This document shows positions 55,690-64,000 of a stretch of 64,000 nt of DNA, piece after piece. This stretch comes from Paeniglutamicibacter antarcticus (GTDB taxonomy: Bacteria; Actinomycetota; Actinomycetes; Actinomycetales; Micrococcaceae). Both the position numbers and the translations under genes were made by a program. How positions within the stretch are numbered: position 1 is the stretch's first letter; every line of letters begins with the position of its first letter. The notes below the pieces were generated by a model. That model had not been told where the DNA came from. It made no database searches and saw only the letters and a program-made list of their open reading frames with translations. The stretch covers positions 62,001-126,000 of the forward strand of contig NZ_CZJT01000110.1 in NCBI RefSeq assembly GCF_900010755.1, in the 5' to 3' direction.

Positions 55690-56166
55690 TTATTCAAACT
55701 CTGCAATCAGTTCAACTTCAACCGGTGCGTTCAGCGGCAACGCCGCCACACCGACGGCGGAACGTGCGTGCACGCCCTTCTCGCCCAATACCGCATCGAG
55801 GAACTCGGAGGCACCGTTGATGACAACCGGTTGTCCGGTGAAGGACGGATCCGAAGCAACGAAGCCGACAACCTTGACCACACGCGTGATGCGGTCCAGA
55901 TTGCCGATTTGCGCCTTGATCGCTGCCAATGCGTTCAGTGCACAGACCTGGGCCTGGCCTGCTGCGGTTTCCGCGGAAACTTCAGCGCCGACCTTGCCTG
56001 TGGCTGTGAGTTCACCGTTAATAAACGGAAGCTGTCCGGAGGTGTAAACCAGGTTGCCTGTCACCATGGCCGGCACGTAGGCAGCGACGGGTGCGGCGAC
56101 GGCCGGCAGCTCGAAGCCGAGCTCGGCCAGGCGTGCTTCAACTGCTGAAGAAGTCTGTTCTTGCAT
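55690..56166 (-). CDS. ridA: RidA family protein (enamine/imine deaminase)
   Basis: A 158-residue RidA/YjgF-family protein, which hydrolyses reactive enamines and imines. Conserved features are VYTSGQLPF, ALAAIKAQIGNLDRITRVVKVVGFVAS, and VGVAALPLNAPVEVELIAEFE. It has an N-terminal extension of about 25 residues. Together with NUDIX and DUF4177 it forms a leftward unit downstream of a divergent penicillin-binding protein gene. Confidence 0.9.
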   Translation of the reverse strand: MQEQTSSAVEARLAELGFELPAVAAPVAAYVPAMVTGNLVYTSGQLPFINGELTATGKVGAEVSAETAAGQAQVCALNALAAIKAQIGNLDRITRVVKVVGFVASDPSFTGQPVVINGASEFLDAVLGEKGVHARSAVGVAALPLNAPVEVELIAEFE

Positions 56167-56187
56167 GGGTTTTCTCGTTTCTTTCGA

Positions 56188-56343
56188 TTAAGCTTTGGGG
56201 CGCTTGAGGTAAGCGACCGGTGCGTTTCCATTGGGACCGGGGACGACGGCAACAAGCTCCCAGCCGTCGTCTCCCCACTGGTCCAGGATCTGCTTCGTAG
56301 CGTGAATAATTAGCGGCAAAGTAGCGTACTCCCATTTGGTCAT
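56188..56343 (-). CDS. DUF4177 small protein
   Basis: A 51-residue protein of the DUF4177 family, function unknown. It starts MTKWEYATLPLIIH and ends PVAYLKRPKA, with the family's GWELV element (DDGWELVAVVPG). The ATG at 56343 lacks a Shine-Dalgarno sequence but has TAACGT 8 to 13 bases upstream, so the mRNA may be leaderless. It lies 37 bases from the start of the divergent PBP gene. Confidence 0.88.
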   Translation of the reverse strand: MTKWEYATLPLIIHATKQILDQWGDDGWELVAVVPGPNGNAPVAYLKRPKA

Positions 56344-56380
56344 AACCGATACGTTAGCGCGTCCTAGTAAACTAATGGGT

Positions 56381-58744
56381 ATGGCAGCTAAAAAGTCCCC
56401 TTTTTTTGATACGGCTACCACCCTCGGCAAGATCGTTGCCTTCTTTGGGGTGAGCGCAATTTGTGGCGTACTCGCGGCAGGACTCATGATTCCTGTCGCT
56501 TCCTTTGCTGGAAGCGGCGCAAAGGCAGCGGGCGAGATTTTTGATGCCCTCCCGGCGAACTTCAAGGAGGCCCCGATCTCGGAGCCTTCCAAGATCCTGT
56601 CTGCCGATGGCTCGACCATCGCCACGTTCTACTCCGAGAACCGCCAGCCGGTGAAGCTGGAGGACATTTCCCCGATCATGCGCAAGGCGATCGTCTCCAT
56701 TGAAGACGAACGCTTCTACCAGCACAACGGGATCGACATGCGCGGTATCACCCGCGCAGCGGTGAACAACTTCACCAGCTCGCAGCAGCAGGGTGCTTCG
56801 ACGTTGACCCAGCAGTATGTGAACAACCTGCTGATCAACTCCGACGTGGCCAACGGCGTTGACCGTTCCGAGCTGACGATCTCAGGCACCAAGGACGTCG
56901 CCGACAAGGCCCGCGAAGCCAAGCTCGCGATTTCCATCGAAAAGGAAATGTCCAAGGACCAGATCCTTGAGGGTTACCTGAACCTCGTGCTCTTCTCCGG
57001 ACGCAACTACGGCATCCAGTCTGCTGCCCAACGTTTCTATTCGGTTGATGCCAAGGACCTGAACCTCCAGCAGTCGGCAATGCTCGCCGGCATGGTTCAG
57101 CTTCCCAACGCCTACAACCCCGATCAGTACCCCGAGCGAAGCCTCAAGCGTCGTAACACCGTGCTGGCTGCCATGCTGCGCACCGGTGCCATCGACCAGA
57201 AGGCCTACGACACAGCCGTGAAGTCGGATCTGGGACTCAAGCCGAACATCGTGAAGTCCGGTTGCATCTCGGCCGAGGAAAACGCGTACTTCTGCGACTA
57301 CGTCACCCGCTTGATCACCACGGACAGCGCCTACGGCAAGACCAAGAAGGACCGCGAGAACCTGCTGTACCGCGGTGGCCTGGTCATCAAGACAACCCTG
57401 AACGCGTCCTTGAACCGCAAGGCCGCCAAGGATGCACGCAAGACCGTCAACCCGACGGCAGCATCCAACACCGACGTTTTCTCCTCGCTCGTCTCCGTGG
57501 AGCCGGGCACCGGCAACATCCTGACGATGGCGCAGAACACCAACTACGACCCGGAAAAGAAGCTGGGCAACACCGTGCTGAACTTCGCGGTTGAAAGCGC
57601 GATGGGAGGCGCCGGCGGCTTCCAGGGCGGCTCGACGATGAAACCGTACACGACCCTTGCCTGGCTCCATGAGGGTCACCACATGTACGACACCATCAAT
57701 GCACGCAAGCAGACGTTCATGCCGAATGATCCGTGGAAGGCATCTTGCCTGCCCGGTGGCGTAGCCAGGATCGGCGGTCCATGGGAACCGAAGAACGCCT
57801 CGAAGGGCTTCTACCGGCCAATGACCGTTGACACCGGCCTGTACTGGTCGATCAACTCCGCCACCATCCAGGAGGCCAAGAAGCTCGACCTGTGCAACAT
57901 CTCCGACTACATCAACAAGTTGGGTGTCAAGGACCAGGAAGGCGGCGAGGGCCTGACCCCCGCGGATTTCACTCCCAAGGCCCCTTCGTTCATCATCGGT
58001 TCATCCAAGATCACCCCGCTGTCGCAGGCAGCCGCGTTTGCGGCGTTTGCCAACAACGGTGAATACTGCGAGCCACGCGCGCTTGTCTCGGTGAAGGACA
58101 TGGAAGGCAACAACTACAAGGTCAAGAGCGAAACCTGCAACCAGGCAGTGGATCCGACCTATGTTGCCGACCTGAACGGCACGCTGAAGAAGATCGCGAC
58201 CAACCGCGTATCCAAGGGACGGGTCGCCGGACCGATTGCCGGCAAGACCGGCACCAACAACTGGTCGACCTCCACCTGGTTCGTGGGTTACTCCACCGGC
58301 ATCTCGACCGCCTCGTGGGTTGGCCGCCTCCACAGCCAAGCCGCCGAGAAGCAGAACACCCTGCAGAGCAGCCTGATCAACAACAAACGGGCTCCCTTCG
58401 CACTCGACTCCTCCACCTATGCCGCCCCGTTGTGGGTCAACTTCATGGAGGAAGCCGTGATGCAGTACGACCGCAAGTCGTTCGGCAGCGCTCGTTCGGC
58501 TCCGAAGAAGGCCGAGACAAAGTCCGATTCTTCGTCGAACGACTCCTCGAACTCGGCCGACCAGGCGTCAAACAAGTCGGACAACAAGTCGAAGACGGAT
58601 AGCAAGACGAAATCTGACACCAAGTCCACAGCCAAGGACAAGCCGAAATCGGATACCAAGTCCAGTACCAAGGACAAGCCTGCAACCGAGAAGAAGGCTC
58701 CTGCCAAGAAGGAACCCGCAGCTCCCTCGAAGAACGGTGGCTAA
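56381..58744 (+). CDS. Class A penicillin-binding protein (bifunctional)
   Basis: Polymerises and cross-links peptidoglycan. The 787-residue product has one N-terminal membrane anchor, a glycosyltransferase domain with the catalytic Glu (EDERFYQH, Glu108), and a transpeptidase domain with SxxK STMK (Ser418/Lys421), SxN SIN (490-492) and KTG (622). The last 100 residues are a Lys/Ser/Asp-rich low-complexity tail. It is a PonA2-like class A PBP without PASTA domains. The ATG at 56381 has a TAAACT -10 8 to 13 bases upstream and no Shine-Dalgarno. Confidence 0.92.
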   Translation: MAAKKSPFFDTATTLGKIVAFFGVSAICGVLAAGLMIPVASFAGSGAKAAGEIFDALPANFKEAPISEPSKILSADGSTIATFYSENRQPVKLEDISPIMRKAIVSIEDERFYQHNGIDMRGITRAAVNNFTSSQQQGASTLTQQYVNNLLINSDVANGVDRSELTISGTKDVADKAREAKLAISIEKEMSKDQILEGYLNLVLFSGRNYGIQSAAQRFYSVDAKDLNLQQSAMLAGMVQLPNAYNPDQYPERSLKRRNTVLAAMLRTGAIDQKAYDTAVKSDLGLKPNIVKSGCISAEENAYFCDYVTRLITTDSAYGKTKKDRENLLYRGGLVIKTTLNASLNRKAAKDARKTVNPTAASNTDVFSSLVSVEPGTGNILTMAQNTNYDPEKKLGNTVLNFAVESAMGGAGGFQGGSTMKPYTTLAWLHEGHHMYDTINARKQTFMPNDPWKASCLPGGVARIGGPWEPKNASKGFYRPMTVDTGLYWSINSATIQEAKKLDLCNISDYINKLGVKDQEGGEGLTPADFTPKAPSFIIGSSKITPLSQAAAFAAFANNGEYCEPRALVSVKDMEGNNYKVKSETCNQAVDPTYVADLNGTLKKIATNRVSKGRVAGPIAGKTGTNNWSTSTWFVGYSTGISTASWVGRLHSQAAEKQNTLQSSLINNKRAPFALDSSTYAAPLWVNFMEEAVMQYDRKSFGSARSAPKKAETKSDSSSNDSSNSADQASNKSDNKSKTDSKTKSDTKSTAKDKPKSDTKSSTKDKPATEKKAPAKKEPAAPSKNGG

Positions 58745-58748
58745 CCAC

Positions 58749-59702
58749 ATGGCGAATTCACATCGCCTGGCCTCGGCGGTCTCACGCACAGTGCGTGGGG
58801 CCGCTTTGGCCGTTGGCGCCGCAACAGCAGGAGCAGGCATGCTCATCGGTTACGGCATGAGCGAGGCAACCCGCTTCGGCCTCCGCGAGGAGACACTAGC
58901 GTTGCTCCCGCCGGGTTCGGACCCGATCAAGATCTTGCACATCTCGGATATCCATATGGCGCCGAACCAGGAGCTCAAGCGCCGTTGGCTTCACTCGCTG
59001 GCCGACTTAAAACCGGATTTGGTGATCAATACAGGTGACAACCTTGGTGATCTAAAGGGTTTGACTCCCCTGCTTGAAGCTTTGCAACCATTGATGGCAT
59101 TCCCCGGCGCATTTGTGCCCGGTTCCAATTGCTACTTTGGCCCGCGGCCGAAGAATCCCCTGCGCTACCTAAGCAAGGCGTCCGATACGCCGCGCAACTC
59201 ACCGAAATACCAACTGCCGTGGCAAGAAATGCACCAAGCGTTTGGCGCAGCCGGTTGGGTCAACATGACCAACCGCAGCCACTCGATGCCGGTGAACGGA
59301 ACACGTTTGGACTTCACGGGCGTTGACGACCCGCACTTAAAGCTTGACCATTTTGCCGGCTGGCCAGCTGGCTCCTCAACATCCAACCAGGCACCGCATC
59401 TTCGCGTGGCGTTGGCCCATGCGCCGTACCAGCGGGTCCTTGATACGTTCACGGGAGCCGGTGCCGAACTGATCTTTGCCGGCCACACACACGGCGGACA
59501 AGTCTGCATCCCGGGTTACGGGGCCTTGGTCACCAACTGCGATCTGCCAACTTGGCGGGCCAGCGGCCTGACGTACTGGGAGTTTGAAGGACGCAGCACC
59601 CCGTTGAACGTCTCGGCCGGAATCGGGACCTCGCGCTTCACTCCGATCCGCATTGCCTGCCCGCCCGAGGCAATTCTGTTTACCCTGACGGCCAAGGCAT
59701 AA
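58749..59702 (+). CDS. Metallophosphoesterase with N-terminal membrane segment
   Basis: A 317-residue calcineurin-like phosphoesterase. An N-terminal helix precedes HISDIHM (Asp67/His69), TGDN (Asp97), and GHTHGG at the end of the metal site; the loop normally GSND reads GSNC (Cys128). It is often found after the PBP gene in actinobacteria. GTG at 58737, overlapping the PBP stop, is an alternative start. Substrate unknown; the replaced residue is a metal-site neighbour. Confidence 0.88.
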   Translation: MANSHRLASAVSRTVRGAALAVGAATAGAGMLIGYGMSEATRFGLREETLALLPPGSDPIKILHISDIHMAPNQELKRRWLHSLADLKPDLVINTGDNLGDLKGLTPLLEALQPLMAFPGAFVPGSNCYFGPRPKNPLRYLSKASDTPRNSPKYQLPWQEMHQAFGAAGWVNMTNRSHSMPVNGTRLDFTGVDDPHLKLDHFAGWPAGSSTSNQAPHLRVALAHAPYQRVLDTFTGAGAELIFAGHTHGGQVCIPGYGALVTNCDLPTWRASGLTYWEFEGRSTPLNVSAGIGTSRFTPIRIACPPEAILFTLTAKA

Positions 59703-59790
59703 TCCCCGCGACACCGATTGAACAATCCCAACCCCGCCCTGTAACGTAATCACTGATTAGTGGGTCGTACGGTGGATTGAGGTCGGAAAC

Positions 59791-61611
59791 GTGGCAGCGC
59801 ATCAGGGACATGCATCAGAAATGGGGGTGCCCACGCTGCGAGCGACGCTCGCCCGCCTGGGCCCGTTCGTCAAACCCATCTTGCCGCGGCTTAGCTTCGG
59901 ATTCCTCTGCGCGCTGGGCGCCGGCATCATTGCCTTGACCATCCCCCAAGTCCTTGCGTGGCTTGTCAACAACGTTTTGCACACAGATGGAAACGGCCGC
60001 GACGTGTGGCTGGCGGTGGCCTTGGTCGGTGGCTTGGGCGTGCTTGAAGCGGTTCTGGTATTCCTGCGCCGCCAGTTCGTCATCACCCCTGCGGCACGCC
60101 TTGAAACCCAGATGCGTGTCCGCTTCTACGAACACCTGCAGCAGCTCCCAGTGGCCTTCCACGACCGTTGGGGCTCAGGCCAGCTGCTATCCCGCTCCAT
60201 GTCCGACCTGAGCTTGCTGCGTCGCTGGCTCGCCTTCGGCGCCCTGATGCTTGTTGTTTCGACAGTCACCGTCATCACCGGCCTTGTGCTCATGTTTTCC
60301 AGCAGTTGGATCCTGGGAACCATCTATTTGGTGGGCGCCATCCCCATCACCATCCGGGCCTTCTATTTCCGCAATACCTTCCGCGCAGCCAGCCGGCTCA
60401 GCCAGGACCAGGCCGGCGACTTAGCCACAGCGGTCGAGGAATCCGTGCACGGCATCCGGGTGATCAAGGCCTTCGGACGCGGCAAGCACATGTACGACGG
60501 ATTCCGGCACCAAGCGAAACAACTTCGCGACACCGAAATAATCAAGGCCAAGACACTTGGAAGTTTCCTGTTCTTTGTCGTCTCGATCCCGGAAATCACC
60601 CTGGCCGCAGGCTTGGTCGCTGGCCTCTGGCTTACCACCCAAGGCCAGTTGAGCGTGGGCGCATTGGTCGCCTACTTCGCCACCGCAGCGGTGCTGGCAG
60701 GACCCGTTGAAGGCATGGGCATGCTGCTTGGCATGACGCTGACGACCAAGACCGCACTTGACCGTCATTTCGAAGTCATGGACACCCCAAACACCATCGC
60801 TTCCCCGGGCAATCCGCTGACCCCCGACAACCCCCGCGGCCACCTTGAACTTCGCGGGGTCGAATTCCGTTTCCCCGATGCCACGGCCCAAAGCACCTCG
60901 ATCCTGCAAAGGATCGACCTGGATATCATCCCCGGGGAAACCATGGCACTTGTTGGCATGACCGGCAGCGGAAAATCCACACTGCTGCACCTGATCCCCC
61001 GCCTCTACGAGGCCAGCGCGGGCGAGGTACTCATCGACGGGATCGACGTGCGCCAATGGGATCTCATCGCCTTGCGCCGCGAGGTCGCCGTCGCCTTCGA
61101 AGACACCATCCTCTTCTCCTCCTCCATCCGCGAAAACGTCCTGCTCGGTGCCCCGCAGCTGCCACATCAACAGGAAGAGTCACTATTGAATGAGGCCATC
61201 GACACGGCACAAGCAGGATTCGCCAGGGATCTTCCCCAGGGGTTGGACACGGTCATCGGTGAAGAAGGGCTTTCGCTCTCCGGCGGCCAGCGCCAACGCA
61301 TCGCCTTGGCACGTGCCATCGCGGCCAAACCACGGGTGCTGATCCTCGATGACCCGCTTTCCGCCCTGGATGTGCGCACCGAGGAAGCAGTCACCGAGCG
61401 CCTGCGGATCACGCTCGCCGGAACCACCACGCTGATCGTCGCGCACCGCCCCTCAACCGTGGCACTTGCCGACCGTGTGGCGCTGTTGCGCGACGGGGTC
61501 ATCGACGATGTGGGGACCCATTCCGAGCTTCTTGAACGCAACGACCACTACCGATTTGTGATCGCCAGCCTCGAAGAAGAAACCGCCGACACCTTGAACC
61601 AGGAAGCGTAA
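59791..61611 (+). CDS. ABC exporter half-transporter, subunit 1 (degenerate Walker B)
   Basis: A 606-residue type IV exporter half with six membrane segments and an ATPase domain. Walker A is GMTGSGKST (about 389), the signature LSGGQ is at 496, but the Walker B Glu is replaced by Asp (LILDDP, Asp521). The signature is normal. With subunit 2 this gives one degenerate and one normal ATP site, as in heterodimeric exporters such as TM287/288. It starts with GTG at 59791. Substrate unknown; multidrug or lipid transport are common. Confidence 0.88.
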   Translation: MAAHQGHASEMGVPTLRATLARLGPFVKPILPRLSFGFLCALGAGIIALTIPQVLAWLVNNVLHTDGNGRDVWLAVALVGGLGVLEAVLVFLRRQFVITPAARLETQMRVRFYEHLQQLPVAFHDRWGSGQLLSRSMSDLSLLRRWLAFGALMLVVSTVTVITGLVLMFSSSWILGTIYLVGAIPITIRAFYFRNTFRAASRLSQDQAGDLATAVEESVHGIRVIKAFGRGKHMYDGFRHQAKQLRDTEIIKAKTLGSFLFFVVSIPEITLAAGLVAGLWLTTQGQLSVGALVAYFATAAVLAGPVEGMGMLLGMTLTTKTALDRHFEVMDTPNTIASPGNPLTPDNPRGHLELRGVEFRFPDATAQSTSILQRIDLDIIPGETMALVGMTGSGKSTLLHLIPRLYEASAGEVLIDGIDVRQWDLIALRREVAVAFEDTILFSSSIRENVLLGAPQLPHQQEESLLNEAIDTAQAGFARDLPQGLDTVIGEEGLSLSGGQRQRIALARAIAAKPRVLILDDPLSALDVRTEEAVTERLRITLAGTTTLIVAHRPSTVALADRVALLRDGVIDDVGTHSELLERNDHYRFVIASLEEETADTLNQEA

Positions 61612-61617
61612 AGGGAC

Positions 61618-63426
61618 ATGAGCCAAAACATGGGTGTGTCCAACGAAGACGCCATTACCCTGACCAAACCGGAGCGCGCACGGGTTCGCTCCCGCTCCTG
61701 GAAGCTGCTTGCCTTGCTGGCAAGCAAACAGAAGCCGATGCTTGTGCTCACGGTGGTGCTCGTTGTCATTTCGAATGCCGCCAGCGCTTCCTTCCCGTTG
61801 ATCATCGCGTGGGCCATCGATTGGGGCCTGCCGCAGGTACAAAACGGCAATTTCGCCGCCTTGGGCATTACCGGGGGCATCTACCTGATCAGTGCAATCC
61901 TTGCCGGGACCCTGTTGGGTTGGTATGTCCTGTGCACCGCCAAGATCTCCCAGGCGATGCTCCTTGACCTGCGCCTGCGCGTCTTTAGGCATACCCAGCG
62001 GCTGAGCCTGGAATTCCACGAGAATTACACCTCTGGCCGGATCATCTCCCGGCAAACCTCCGACCTCGAGACCCTGCGCGAACTGCTGGACCAGGGCATC
62101 TCCGAACTCGTGTCTTCCTGCGTGTTCGTGACATTCACCTTGATTTCAATCTTCGTGCTCGATTGGCGCAGCGGCGGCGTGGTCATGATCGCCATGATCC
62201 CGATACTCTTCCTCTTCCGCTGGTACCAGCGGAAATCCGAAACCGTCTACCGTGAATCCCGCGTCGTCTCGGCCAAGCTGATCGGCACGTTTGTGGAAAC
62301 CATGACAGGCATCCGCGCCGTCAAGGCCTTCCGCAAGGAACGCGCCAACAACGAAAACTATGCGCAGGTTGCCGGCGAATACCGCGACAATTCAATTCGT
62401 TCCATCAACCTCTTCGGCGTCCTGCAGCCCGGATTGGTGCTCATCGGCAACCTCAGCGTCGCCGTCGTGCTCGCCTGGGGAGGCTTCCGCATCCTCGATG
62501 GCAGCCTTGCCGTGGGCGTTTTGGTTGCCCTGCTGTTGGCCACCAAACGCGTGTTCCAACCGGTGGAAAACGTCGCAATGTTCTACTCATCCCTGCAGGC
62601 TGCAACCGCCGCCCTGGAAAAGGTCTCGGGCCTGCTTGAAGAGGAACCAACGGTCGTTGAGCCGCTGAAGCCACGTCCGTTGGGCACGGTCACCGGCCAC
62701 CTGGAGTTCAAGGATGCAGTCTTTGGCTACGGCGACGGCCCGGTGATCATGGACCGGTTCGACCTGGATATCCCCGCGGGGCAGACCATTGCCGTGGTGG
62801 GCCAGACGGGGGCCGGCAAATCAACGCTGGCCAAACTCATTGCCAGGTTCTACGACCTGCGCTCGGGCTCGCTGACCTTGGACGGGGTGCCCATCAACCA
62901 GCTCGCCAATGACGACCTGCGTCGCCATGTGGTTATGGTGACCCAGGAATCATTCTTGTTCTCCGGAACCGTTGCGGAGAACATTGGTTTGGGCCGTCCC
63001 GGCGCAAGCATTGAAGAGATCATCCTGGCCGCCCGCGCCGTGGGTGCCCATGAGTTCATCCAGGCCCTCCCGGATGGCTACGCCACCGATGTGAACAAGC
63101 GTGGCGGGCGGGTTTCGGCCGGCCAGCGCCAGCTGATTTCCTTTGCCCGCGCCTTCCTGGCAGACCCTGCGGTGTTGATCCTTGACGAGGCGACCAGCTC
63201 GTTGGACATCCCCAGTGAACGTGCGGTCCAGCGCGGCCTGCAAACCCTGCTTGGAAGCCGCACCGCCCTGATCATTGCCCACCGGCTATCAACAGTGCAG
63301 ATCGCCGACCGGGTGTTGGTGGTTCACGAGGGGAACGTGGTGGAGGACGGTTCCCCCGCCGAACTGATCAACGCCAATGGCCGCTTCGCCGCCTTGCACA
63401 AGGCCTGGCGCGACTCGATGGTCTAG
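61618..63426 (+). CDS. ABC exporter half-transporter, subunit 2
   Basis: A 602-residue partner of the preceding exporter, six bases downstream with AAGGGA in the gap. Its Walker B is normal (LILDEA, Glu524) but the signature is VSAGQ (499-503) instead of LSGGQ. Paired with subunit 1 the ATP site using this Walker B and the other subunit's LSGGQ should be active. The operon is followed by a short spacer and a lipoprotein gene. Confidence 0.9.
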   Translation: MSQNMGVSNEDAITLTKPERARVRSRSWKLLALLASKQKPMLVLTVVLVVISNAASASFPLIIAWAIDWGLPQVQNGNFAALGITGGIYLISAILAGTLLGWYVLCTAKISQAMLLDLRLRVFRHTQRLSLEFHENYTSGRIISRQTSDLETLRELLDQGISELVSSCVFVTFTLISIFVLDWRSGGVVMIAMIPILFLFRWYQRKSETVYRESRVVSAKLIGTFVETMTGIRAVKAFRKERANNENYAQVAGEYRDNSIRSINLFGVLQPGLVLIGNLSVAVVLAWGGFRILDGSLAVGVLVALLLATKRVFQPVENVAMFYSSLQAATAALEKVSGLLEEEPTVVEPLKPRPLGTVTGHLEFKDAVFGYGDGPVIMDRFDLDIPAGQTIAVVGQTGAGKSTLAKLIARFYDLRSGSLTLDGVPINQLANDDLRRHVVMVTQESFLFSGTVAENIGLGRPGASIEEIILAARAVGAHEFIQALPDGYATDVNKRGGRVSAGQRQLISFARAFLADPAVLILDEATSSLDIPSERAVQRGLQTLLGSRTALIIAHRLSTVQIADRVLVVHEGNVVEDGSPAELINANGRFAALHKAWRDSMV

Positions 63427-63481
63427 TAAAAAACCCGATCGAAACATGTTCTTGGCATAAGAGAAAATCGACTGGTGACCC

Positions 63482-63937
63482 ATGAAAAAAGTTGGAATTC
63501 CAGCGTTGGCGTTGCTGGGTGCGGCACTTGCCTTAAGCGGCTGCTCCGCATCCGCCGCACCCGCAGGGCTCAAGGCGCTTGAGCGTCAGGCCAGCGAAGA
63601 GGACCGGCTGCCGGCCGGAGTCACATTCGGGCCGACGCCAGGGGAACTGGACCACGAGAGTGTTCGTTTGCTGGCGTCCACTGCTGGAAACAAGATCTTC
63701 GCCGGTTACGCCAAGAACAAATCAGAGGTCTGCGCCGTCTATTACCCAGCGAGACCGGATAGCGGTTGGTTTGGTGGCTGCAGGGCCCTGGGCGACCCGG
63801 ACCAACAGCTTCTGTACATGTCGGGCGACGCATATAACCAGGCGATGATCCTGGTCAAGGATGATGCGGATACCCGGGACCTCGAATCCACGGGGTGGAC
63901 CAGGATCAACGAAAACACGTTGGTTCCCGCACCCTAG
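63482..63937 (+). CDS. Hypothetical lipoprotein
   Basis: A 151-residue predicted lipoprotein: MKKVGIPALALLGAALAL then lipobox LSGC, followed by a 125-residue mature part with a CXnC pair (VCAVYYPA and GGCRALG). No family is recognised. Its own promoter is likely upstream (55-bp gap after the ABC pair). The lipoprotein could assist the exporter, but nothing shows this. Confidence 0.75.
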   Translation: MKKVGIPALALLGAALALSGCSASAAPAGLKALERQASEEDRLPAGVTFGPTPGELDHESVRLLASTAGNKIFAGYAKNKSEVCAVYYPARPDSGWFGGCRALGDPDQQLLYMSGDAYNQAMILVKDDADTRDLESTGWTRINENTLVPAP

Positions 63938-64000
63938 CGTCAAGCACAAACCAGGTCACGCACAAAACAACGAGGGGCCCAGGAAATCGCTGCAAGGCGG
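63938..64000. other. Right-edge spacer
   Basis: The last 63 bases hold no gene or terminator I can support. Confidence 0.3.

Overview
The window looks like chromosomal core DNA from a high-GC actinobacterium, most likely Micrococcaceae (Arthrobacter, Paeniglutamicibacter or Glutamicibacter relatives). The evidence is high GC, frequent GTG/TTG starts, and an actinobacterial gene set: a 32-codon bS22 ribosomal protein gene beside a BldC-type regulator, a Crp/GlxR regulator, a MarP protease, a Tad pilus locus with a DUF4244 pilin, a family A polymerase with a decayed exonuclease domain, and topoisomerase I with a Lys/Ala-rich tail. From memory, the gene content resembles two Mycobacterium neighbourhoods (around proC/ppx/serB1/ccsA and around topA/tad/nth/crp/ponA2) joined together. 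I see no rRNA, tRNA, insertion sequence, prophage or CRISPR array.

Layout. 1-5273 (minus): a partial unknown gene, then a complete system II cytochrome c maturation operon (tlpA-like, ccdA, resB, ccsB) headed by a histidine phosphatase. 5543-8870: a proline-rich membrane protein, the redox repressor Rex, a glutaredoxin-like protein, a HAD hydrolase, bS22 and a BldC-type protein. 9067-12543: DAHP synthase with a previously easy-to-miss aromatic leader peptide and attenuator, NADP-glutamate dehydrogenase and an ArsR regulator. 12601-16701: AcuC deacetylase, KtrB/KtrA potassium uptake, a lipoprotein. 16767-25418: proC, a TIM-barrel isomerase, Ppx/GppA, topA, a winged-helix regulator, a methyltransferase and a GNAT enzyme.

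25653-32842 is the most accessory-looking block: a divergent PucR regulator facing an operon for a small membrane protein, an NCS1 permease, a zinc alcohol dehydrogenase, an aldehyde dehydrogenase and an agmatinase-family ureohydrolase. Together these could import and oxidise an alcohol- or amine-bearing guanidino compound and release urea; this is inference. 32936-37092 holds TrhO, a GNAT enzyme and a DUF1998 helicase. 37099-43855 is the Tad pilus locus (ssd, tadA, tadB, tadC, then flp, tadE and a TadG-like gene), split by an SRPBCC gene and a DUF4166 gene.

43993-56343 holds the polymerase, NUDIX/nth, a large membrane protein, acs, aroQ, a YjbR protein, MarP, Crp, another NUDIX protein, RidA and DUF4177. 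Crp-type palindromes lie upstream of both crp and acs. 56381-63937 holds a class A penicillin-binding protein, a metallophosphoesterase, a heterodimeric ABC exporter with one degenerate ATP site, and a lipoprotein.

The strongest new observation is the aroG attenuator (10228-10411): a 19-residue leader peptide with Trp-Tyr-Ala-Tyr-Phe, followed by mutually exclusive hairpins.
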